A DNA stretch of 64,000 nucleotides from Cercozoa sp. M6MM (lineage: Eukaryota > Endomyxa: Ascetosporea). Under the pieces are notes generated by a model, which did not search any database, had not been told where the DNA came from, and saw only the letters and a list, made by a program, of their open reading frames with translations. This document shows, piece by piece, positions 56,464 to 64,000 of the stretch; the first letter of the stretch is position 1; the number at the start of each line of letters is the position of its first letter. The stretch lies in the NCBI GenBank assembly GCA_040357565.1, contig JBDODJ010000013.1. One strand, given 5' to 3'. A program made the translations under genes and the position numbers.

Positions 56464-59400
56464 ATGGTTAAGCGTCGTGCTTCCGGTGAGGCTGCGGGTG
56501 CGCCCGAGGCCAAGCGTGCTCGCACCAAGGTATTTTCATATTTTTCGCGTCGCGTGCAACCGATCGATCATTTTTTGGCGACGTCTGGATTTCCAGAGGT
56601 TTATGAAAGAGCTATCTTTCGTTGTTTTCCAGGGGTCGCATCATGTGGCGGCCGTTGACGTGGGCGCTCTGCGCGCACGTTCCAAGTCGCAGGTGGAGAC
56701 GGACGGTGGCAACCCGCCCGTTGACTCCTTCGACGTCGTGCCCGAGATCGTGACGGCACTGGCGGACACGGGCATCAAGACTCTGTTCCCGATTCAGCAG
56801 GTAACCTTGAGTTCAGTCCCCTCTGTTTAAATCCTCCTGACTGCAACTCACCCTTTAAACTTTTTAGCGCACGTTCGGCGCGATTCTGGGTGGCCGTGAC
56901 GTGCTCGGCCGTGCCCACACGGGCAGTGGCAAGACGCTCGCGTTCTCGCTGCCAATCGTGGCCAAGATCGCCAAGTACGGCGGTACTTGCGAAATACTCA
57001 AAAAATTCGCAAAATTAAATTCATCGTTGTATGAGTTGCAGGCCGTCAGATGTCGATCGATGAGCTGCGCCGCTCGCGTGGCCGCAAGCCGCTCGTGATG
57101 TGTCTGTGCCCGGTGCGTGAGCTGGCGCAGCAGGTCGGCAAGGTGTTCGAGACCATGTGCTCTGGTAAGTGTCTCACTGGCATACTTTTTGGCATACTTT
57201 TTGACTTGTGGGGTTCCGACTTGACTATTTTGTTTGTTTGAATAGCCGTTGGTCTGCGCGTGCTGTGCGTGTACGGCGGCACTGCGTACGACAGTCAGAT
57301 CCGTGCTCTGCATCGCGGTGTCGATGTGGTCGTGGGCACGCCGGGTCGCGTGCAGGACCTCATGGAGAAGCAGCACCTGGACCTCTCACTCGTCGAGCAT
57401 GTCGTGCTTGGTACCTGGGATACACTTTTGTGTGGAGTGTGTATGCTGACATATAATGTCCGTGATGACTGTATTGTTTGGTGTGCGAACAGACGAGGCT
57501 GATGAGATGCTGAGCATTGGTTTCGAGGAGGCCGTGGAGAACATTGTGTCGGCATGCGGCACTGAGAACCACCAGGGCTTCACGCAGACGCTCCTGTTCT
57601 CGGCTACGGTGCCGACCTGGGTGGACAAGATGGTCACCAAGTACATGCAGCCCGAGGGCGAGCGTATCACGCAGAAGGTAGACCTGATCTCCCTGTATCT
57701 GATATGCCTATATTTCCTTATCCTGGTCTGCAACAGGACCTCGAGGCCGACAAGGCCAAGGCTGCCGAGCAGCTGCAGGAGGACGCCAGTGAGGAGGAAG
57801 AGGACAACGAGGAGTCGTCGGACGACTCTGGCGACGACTCGGACAGTGATGACTCTGACTCGGATGACTCTGATGACTCGGATGACTCGGATGAGGACGA
57901 GGACGAGGACGACGAGAAGAAGGACGACTCGGAAGACGGTGAGTACAAGTCGCTGCGCGAGCTGCAGCGCCTCTCGGTCGACCTGGTCGGCAACAAGCAG
58001 CGCCAGGCCTCGTCATCGGTGGAGCACATCTGCGTGTGCTGTCACTACGGTGAGCGACAGAAGGTGCTCGGCGACATCCTGCTGCTGCACGCGGCGCCCA
58101 ACGAGAAGATCATCATCTTCTGTGAGACCAAGAAGGAGTGCAACGAGCTCGTCGTCTCCAAGACGCTGCGTCAGGAGTGTCAGGTACTTGCCCCTCTCCC
58201 CCTTGCCCTTTTGTCTTTTTACTTTCCCCCCCCCCCCCCCCGTACAGGTGCTGCACGGCGACATCCCGCAGAAGCAGCGCGAGATCGTGACCAAGGGCTT
58301 CCGCGACGGTGCCTTCCAGTGCCTGATTGCCACCGATGTCGCCGCGCGTGGTCTTGACTTCCCGGACGTCAAGCTCGTCGTGCAGTGCAAGCCGCCCATG
58401 TCGTCCGAGACCTGTACCTCTCCTATCCATACATACATGCTTGCATACATGTACACATACATACGTATGTACATGTGTGTATGTTTATGTACTGCAGATG
58501 TGCACCGCTCTGGTCGTACGGGCCGTGCCGGACAGGTCGGCAAGAGCATTCTGTTTTTCACGCCGCGCGAGACGTACGACGTGGCGCGACTCGCCAAGCG
58601 CGCCAAGGTCGACTTCAAGCGCATCGGCTGTCCGCAACCGCGCGACCTGGTAGGCTTGTCTCTACTCCTTACCCCTTCCTCTTTACCCCTTCCTCTTTAC
58701 CCCCTCCCCACCGCAGGTGCGTGCGACGGGCCACGATGCCGTGGAGGCCATCAAGGGCGTCGACACCAACATGGTCGACGACTTCCGCGATGCGGCGCAG
58801 CAGCTGCTGGAGAAGATGCCGGCTGACGACGCTGTGGCTGCTGCCATGGCTGCCATGGTACACCTCTATTTGTCCTGGTGTGTGCTCCGGTTGGACTAGT
58901 TTGACTCATCCTTGCACGGTATCCTTGTGTGGCACAGGCTGGCTACACGGCGCACTCGGAGCGACGCTCGCTGTTGAGTGGCACGCCGGGCTACGTGACC
59001 GTGATGGTGGCCGTGCCCAAGGAGGTGCGCTCGCTCGGTTACTTCCGCTCGCTCATTCGCAACAACCTCGGCCATGAGTAAGACATGTTTTACCCTCCCC
59101 TTCTTTCTTACCCCTTTACCACCACCCTTTACCCTCCGTTACACACAGGTGCCTGGAGACGATGCGCGGCCTGTCGTACTGCGAGCCGCCAAGTGGCGAG
59201 GGTGCCGCTGCCGTCGCCGACATCAGCGAGCAGTTCGAGAAGATTGTGCAAGACTTTGAGGGTACCTTGTGGTCCTGTGTGCTGCTTAACGAATGCTCAA
59301 GTGCATATGTACCACTGTGATTGCGCAGACCCCGAGACACAGATCATGGTGCCGCAGGCTCTTCCCAAGATGGACCTGCCCGAGCCGAACATGAATGGCG

Positions 59401-59791
59401 GCAATGGCGGTGGCAACTGGGGCGGCAACCGTCGCGGCGGCTTCCGCGGGTAGGCCAGGCACCTCCCTTCCCCTCTCTGTCATGTATGTACCCTTTGTAT
59501 GTCCATTTGTATTAAAAAACACAGTGGTCGCGGTGGCCGTGGTGGCTACGGCGGTCGCGGCGGTGGCTACGGCGGTCGCGGCGGTGGTGGTGGCTACGGC
59601 GGTCGCGGTGGCTACAACCGCAACGGTGGCGGCGGCTTCCGAAACGGCGGTGGACGAGGCCGTGGACGCGGTGGCTTCGGTGGTCGCGGTCGCGGGTACA
59701 GCCTCCTCTTTACCCCGCGTACTATCTAAAACTGTATTTTGCTGACAGTCGTGGCCGCGGTGGTGGTGGCTTCCGTCGCAACAACTACTAA
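56464..59791 (+). CDS. DDX21: DEAD-box RNA helicase, DDX21/DDX50 (nucleolar Gu) type
   Basis: ATP-dependent RNA helicase acting in nucleolar rRNA processing. ATG at 56464 gives a basic start (MVKRRASGEAAGAPEAKRAR). Motifs in order: FPIQQ, AHTGSGKT (Walker A), PVRELAQQ, TPGRVQDL, DEADEM, SAT, IIFCETKKE, ATDVAARGLDF and HRSGRTGRAG. Then the GUCT domain: SLGYFRSLIRNNLGHE and RGLSYCEPPSGEGAAA. The C-terminus is a Gly-Arg-rich RGG tail (GGRGGYNRNGGGGFRNGG) split by a short intron and ending RRNNY. Unusual is a long Asp/Ser/Glu-rich insert (DDSGDDSDSDDSDSDDSDDS) between the two RecA lobes; in human DDX21 acidic repeats lie N-terminal instead. Several introns carry C-rich tracts. The helicase core is otherwise intact. 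Confidence 0.93.
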
Positions 59792-60440
59792 CTTCGATTT
59801 ATTTTCACCGGCGTCGTTCTTGCCAAGCGACGCCACCAGACTGAAAAATGACACCGACTCGACCCTGCACACCTTCGCACGTGTCCGTCGTGTCTGCCCT
59901 CATTGAACTTTCAAACCGTCCCATCTTTGATCTGATCGTCGCACACAAATGACTCACGCTCATGTGCTGTCATGTGCAAAATTAACATAGTAGTACTTGT
60001 ATTATTTTGCACGGGAGCGGGTGGCACTACTATGTCACGGCATAGGTAACTACTACAGTTTCAGAACAAGCCGAAACTGCACTGAAAGAACGAACCTGAC
60101 TTAAGGTCCAGGCGTAAGCGCATCGTAAAAAACGACGGGAACGGAATCAATAATACACTAGCTGAGGAACAGTCGAGGAAGAGCGTGGCGAAAAAGCGTC
60201 TCACACGGGCCAAAATTCGTCCTGCTGCGGGATGCCTGCACGGCCAGACGTAGGTGTGTTATGCGTGTGCGTGTAAGTGTGTGCAATGTGAGTGTGTGCT
60301 GTGAGGTGTTACTGTAGACGAGCGAGTGCTTGCAAGGAAATTAAGGGTGCGTGGTCGAGGTGGCTATTGTGAGCGCACACACACACACACGCACACACAC
60401 GCACACACGAGTGCAAGCCGTGTGAGCACGTGCGAGGCGT
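59792..60440. other. Intergenic between convergent DDX21 and G-alpha, with two hairpins
   Basis: No ORF. There is a perfect 10-base inverted repeat, ACATAGTAGT (59985-59994) with ACTACTATGT (60026-60035), and just after it a 7-base stem CAGTTTC (60056-60062) with GAAACTG (60073-60079). A short CA-rich tract lies near 60375-60410. Confidence 0.6.
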
Positions 60441-62115
60441 CTACATGAAATCGTCGTCATCATCGGGAATGATGATGATCTCCCTGAGCGAGTTGAACAC
60501 GTGCGCAATGTTCGACGTGTCCGTAGCGCACGTCACGTGCGGGTACAGTCGCCGGTTCGACCGGTTGCGCGCCGCGAACTGATCGCGAATGTAGCGCACA
60601 CACGCTTCCTATCGGGTAAAAGGCAAGGGGTAGAGGCAAGGGCCAGGGGGGTAGGGGTTAAGCGTGGGGCAAGGGATAGAGGTAGCGAGGGTACGAAGGA
60701 CTGCGGCCCCGTGTAGTTCGGGAAGCACGTAGTGAGCGGCTTCTTCTTGATCTTCTCCTCGAAAAGATCGCGCTTGTTGAGGAACAGAATCACCGGCGTC
60801 TTGAGGAACCAGCGCGAGTTCACCACCTGGGGGGGGGGGGGTAAAGGTATATATATATATATATATACATAAGCGAGGGTAGGGGTCACCTCGTCGAACA
60901 GCGCGAGCGACTCGTTGAGCCGGTTGGTGTTGGCGTCCTCAAACATGACCTGGTCGTACTCGGAGATAGCGACGACGTAGATGATGCCCGTGACCTTTTC
61001 GTCAGGCTTCTGGCCCGTAGCCAGTTCCTCGAACACTCGTAGCCACTTCTTGCGCTCCGAGCGTTGGCCGCCCACGTCGCGCATCGAGAACTTCACGCCG
61101 TCAATGTCGAACTGCGTGCTCACGATACCCGTGGTACGCACACGCGTGCGCAGCACGTCCTGCTCCGACGGCACGTAGCCGCCTTGCACCACCTCGCGCA
61201 CCTGTCCATACCATAAGCATACATATATATATATATATATATAATTTATACATATATATATATACGACTCCCCGTACCTTGTCCAGAAAGTAGGCCGCTG
61301 AGTCCGGCAACTGGAACTCTGCGCGTCGCTCGTACGCCTCGCGCACACCCTGAGATTCCCAGGGGGTATGAGGTACAGGGTAGGGTATGGGGGGGGGGGG
61401 GGGGAGGGGTACCTCATCGCGCCAGATGAGCTCGATGGCCGACGCGAGTTCCTCGGAAAGTTCGCTGTCCTCGGCGTGCTGCTCGATGAGATCGGCGGCC
61501 TGTCGGAACTCGGCCGTCGTCGGTGTCACGATACCGAGTTTCTGGCAGCCACGCAGCAGGCCCACGGCCGCCTGGATCGTGTTCTCGCACACCGTGTCGA
61601 GGAACTCCTTGCGCGTCTCCAGCGGGAAACCCGTGCCGAACAGAGCCTTCATCTGCTTCAGCAACGTCGACTTGCCGGACTCACCAGCGCCCAGCACCTG
61701 CAAGAAAGTCACATACCACCCCCCCCCCCCCCCCCACTGTGCCAATAGTGTACCAATAGTGTGTGCACGTCCGCCTCCACCGACGGTCCGCGCGTCGTTG
61801 CGACTGGCGTGTCATCTTGGAGAGCGGCAGCCTTGGTGCCGGCTCGATCTGCAGCGCATACACCGGAAGTCACATCAGCATTTAAAAAAAAACCAACACC
61901 AATCCAGACAAAACAACAGAAATCTCTGGGTCGACCACGTGCGTCGCCCGCCACGTGGGCGCACACGCCCAGTGGCAGGCATGTACGTGATTGCACACAG
62001 ATTTAAGACCCACTCACTCACACGGCACGCCACAACACTTAGACCGCGAGAAAACAAAAAAGAAAAGACAACCGGGCGGTGACTTACCCTGGTTTGACGA
62101 CATGCATGCGCCCAT
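60441..62115 (-). CDS. Heterotrimeric G-protein alpha subunit with divergent acidic C-terminus
   Basis: GTPase that couples 7TM receptors to effectors at the plasma membrane. ATG at 62115 gives MGACMSSNQ, with the myristoylation Gly2 and palmitoylation Cys4 seen in G-alpha. All nucleotide motifs are intact: [14 protein letters not shown] (P-loop), [12 protein letters not shown] (switch I with catalytic Arg), [12 protein letters not shown] (switch II with catalytic Gln), [12 protein letters not shown] (NKxD) and [13 protein letters not shown] (TCAT). The helical domain has [11 protein letters not shown] and an acidic [14 protein letters not shown] helix. Two oddities: about 11 extra residues ([11 protein letters not shown]) between switch II and the next strand, and a C-terminal helix ending [17 protein letters not shown] in place of the usual receptor-recognising NNL-DCGLF-like tail. 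Seven exons; several introns carry G-rich (C-rich on coding strand) tracts and AT repeats. Confidence 0.93.
60611..60705 (-). repeat. Telomere-like C-rich intron tract in G-alpha gene
   Basis: On the plus strand it reads as GGGGTAGAGGCAAGGG and GGGGGGTAGGGGTTAAG units; on the coding strand it is C-rich. Other G-alpha introns hold poly-C at 60831-60842, 61389-61404 and 61720-61736. Confidence 0.85.
61220..61265. repeat. (AT)n microsatellite in G-alpha intron
   Basis: TATATA runs at about 61222-61242 and 61251-61263; another at 60846-60867 in a neighbouring intron. Confidence 0.9.
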
Positions 62116-62282
62116 GTGTCGTGTTGGTCCTAATATGCGCACTATGAACCCCGAAATGTAAACTTGTGTCAATTCGATCGCTTCGATTTCGTTGAGTATT
62201 TTTTTAATCTTTCCGGTAAACCGGACTCCGGGACCGGCACAGACCTCTGACCTGGTCTCACGCAGCAGTTTCCGTGTGCACG

Positions 62283-63048
62283 ATGCAGCTCAGGTACAAA
62301 CACAATTTTGTATACAACGTATTCGGTTTAATAAAATAGATTTGTTGTTTTCAATCAGGGAACTGACAGAATTGGCGGCGGCTTGGCTCCAGTTGCCTCG
62401 CCTAGAAGGGTTTCTGACGAAGGTAGCACCCGTGCGCAGTTGACGTGCCGTGCATGTCTGGTGTTGTACTGGCAGGTGACGATCCGCGTGGCACAACCTG
62501 GCAGGGTCTTGTTGCCAGCGACGTCACTTCGCCACACAGACACCGTCGAGCCTGGCCAAGAGAATGGAGCAACGGTTGTGACCAGAACAGTGACAACTGA
62601 GGGCAACGGTGATGACGCTGTGCTATGGAGAGAAACGCTGCATTTGACTGATCAGTCACTCGAAGTGCCAGCGCCAAGGCCTGGTTTGAACGAGCCCGAC
62701 GACAGTTCAGAGCACGACCGAACTTTAACCACTTCGAACGTTGACGTATCAAACGCTCTCTCTTGTGTGACTCTCTCATTTTTCTGACACGCGTTGAGTG
62801 TGTAGGACTGTATTGCGCACATGCTATCGGCTTCCGTGTCAGTGGCTGTTCAACATGGTCACACAAACATGAAACTCTTCCGCGCGGACGTCAGGCACGC
62901 TCTCCCTGACGGCGAGGAAACGGTGTATGTCATGTGCAAGCGTGCTCCTCTTACCACACAACGCAAGGGTGAACTTGGTGTCAAGAGCGTCGCGATCTGT
63001 CATGGCAACCTGCACATCCTCGGCGAAGCACTGTTTGCGCCTATGTAA
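62283..63048 (+). CDS. Unknown protein, 4 exons, about 205 residues
   Basis: ATG at 62283 joins through an intron to a helical segment (ELTELAAAWLQLPRLEGFL), then VTIRVAQPGRVLLPATSLRH, a Thr/Glu-rich stretch, WRETLHLTDQSLEVPAPRPG, an acidic loop (NEPDDSSEHDRTLTTSNVDV) and a last exon with HMLSASVSVAVQHGHTNMKL, EETVYVMCKRAPL and GVKSVAICHGNLHILGEALF, ending APM. The alternating hydrophobic pattern suggests a mostly beta, possibly C2-like fold, but I cannot name a family. It starts about 170 bases from the G-alpha start on the opposite strand, so the two share a divergent promoter. Confidence 0.6.
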
Positions 63049-63464
63049 TAACCTCAGGTGAACGGAAACTGAACGAATTAAACGCAAGCGGGACTCGAAG
63101 ACACGACAATGTTCCGGTTCGCGTTATCGCAAGATGGGTCCGTCCGTCACGTCAGTCAGGTAAACGAATTAGCGTAGATGCCAGTGTACAGTACTAGTAG
63201 GTATACCTCCGTACTGTAACTAAGTCATCATTTTCGGGAAAACAACCCTCTAGCACTATGGCGGGCCAATCACTTGATCAACTGTGCTCTGGCACTAACT
63301 TCTTATTTTCCATAAGGGTTTGCAATGAGTGCGAGCGCGTGCGCCGACGAGAAATTCAAACGCGGCGAACATTAAAGTCCGAAGGCGCACTGGCACCAGT
63401 ACTCCCTGGTCGCTCGGCTTGCGTGGCCAGTTCTAAGGTAGTCGCGCGTGTGTTTGGGTGCCCA
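63049..63464. other. Intergenic; nothing recognised
   Basis: No supported ORF or repeat between two plus-strand genes; probably the promoter of the secreted-protein gene that follows. Confidence 0.45.
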
Positions 63465-64000
63465 ATGTGTAAGCGCTTCACAATGACCGCGCTTTTGGGC
63501 CATCTAGTTGTCGTCTTGGGTTTGTTGAGTGCGGTTTCCGGCTCACAACATACCTCGGTATTTCTGCTTTTCGGTTCGGTTGTATTTGTAAACCGTTTCC
63601 TTAGCCCGAACTGCCCGATCGGCACAGTCAGACGGTGCAGGTGACGCTCACAATGGCACTCGGCGTGGATGTCAGCCCTGGGCTCGATTACACCTCGCCA
63701 ATCCAGCAAGCGTTCAAAGGTACGTATATACGTCAAGATAAATTTAGAGTAAATTTGCGAAACTGTTTGTTTGTGTGAATCCTAGAGTGGCAAACTCGAC
63801 TCAGCCAGCTCTTGCTGACAGTTGAGTTGTCGCAGAGATCTCAAAGTGCACTGCAACTTCTCGCGTTGCACGCTCAACCGGAGCAAGTGAGACTGCAGGA
63901 TCGCTACAGCGGAGCGCCGCATTCACTGACCTTGGCGATTCGCGTGCCGCCTCACCTGGGTCTGCTGGGGCAGCTGCCACACTACCACGCCAGCACTGTG
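63465..64000 (+). CDS. Secreted or membrane protein, N-terminal part (runs off window)
   Basis: ATG at 63465 gives MCKRFTMTALLGHLVVVLGL followed by LSAVSGSQ, a signal peptide with a likely cleavage after VSG. Exon 2 reads PELPDRHSQTVQVTLTMALG and DYTSPIQQAFK; exon 3 reads EWQTRLSQLLLTVELSQRSQ, YSGAPHSLTLAIRVPPHLGL and continues past the right edge. Both introns are in phase. No family is recognised from this N-terminal fragment. Confidence 0.6.

Overview
This window is nuclear DNA from a eukaryote with a compact, intron-rich genome, most likely a unicellular protist. Nearly every gene is cut by many short GT-AG introns, mostly about 37-75 bases, longer where a microsatellite sits inside. Exons are moderately GC-rich and genes lie close together on both strands. 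The gene set includes a farnesyltransferase beta subunit, ESCRT-I VPS37, a mitochondrial-type Na+/Ca2+ exchanger, a G-alpha subunit, a GABA-B-like class C receptor, a two-component receiver protein and a plant/stramenopile-type Deg protease. That mix points away from animals and vascular plants. A stramenopile, rhizarian or early opisthokont/amoebozoan relative is possible, but I cannot fix the lineage from this sequence alone. I see no tRNA, rRNA, CRISPR array or intact transposon. Five 100-base N runs are assembly gaps.

Layout. 1-2.1 kb: three minus-strand genes of unknown function, the first with an MGICAS myristoylation-type start. 2.2-5.3 kb: farnesyltransferase beta (+), then a very acidic repeat protein (-) ending in a CaaX box. 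6.2-9.1 kb: an unknown gene and an RWDD2-UPF0235 apparent fusion (+). 9.2-14 kb: a GA microsatellite, a small secreted His/Tyr/Lys-rich protein (-), a diverged dispersed repeat, and a poly-Q NF-YC-like histone-fold protein (-). 14.6-21.5 kb: a long class C GPCR gene (+) with two successive ligand-binding domains. 22-28.3 kb: a kinase-less protein with two receiver domains, a two-helix membrane protein and a multi-exon unknown (all -). 28.6-32.8 kb: an ankyrin-repeat gene (+) and a coiled-coil, probably tail-anchored gene (-). 33-37.3 kb: gene-poor DNA bounded by two oppositely oriented TCTAGAA-rich satellites, with one small gene inside. 37.4-42.2 kb: a coiled-coil gene (-), a Golgi-type glycosyltransferase (+) and a sigma-like glutathione S-transferase (-). 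42.7-51.1 kb: NCLX exchanger (-), Deg/HtrA protease (+), a second type II glycosyltransferase (-). 51.7-64 kb: VPS37A (+), a second copy of the dispersed repeat, an unknown (-), DDX21-like helicase (+), G-alpha (-), and two further plus-strand genes, the last running off the edge.

Themes. Signalling and membrane anchoring recur: a class C receptor, a G-alpha with unusual tail, a receiver protein, three proteins with Met-Gly-Cys-type or MGICAS N-termini, and a prenylation enzyme next to a CaaX protein. The most striking non-coding signal is a set of C-rich, telomere-like (CCCTTTACCCC-type) tracts that sit inside introns and nearly always lie C-rich on the coding strand. All exon joins were made by eye from splice motifs and frame, so exact boundaries are approximate.
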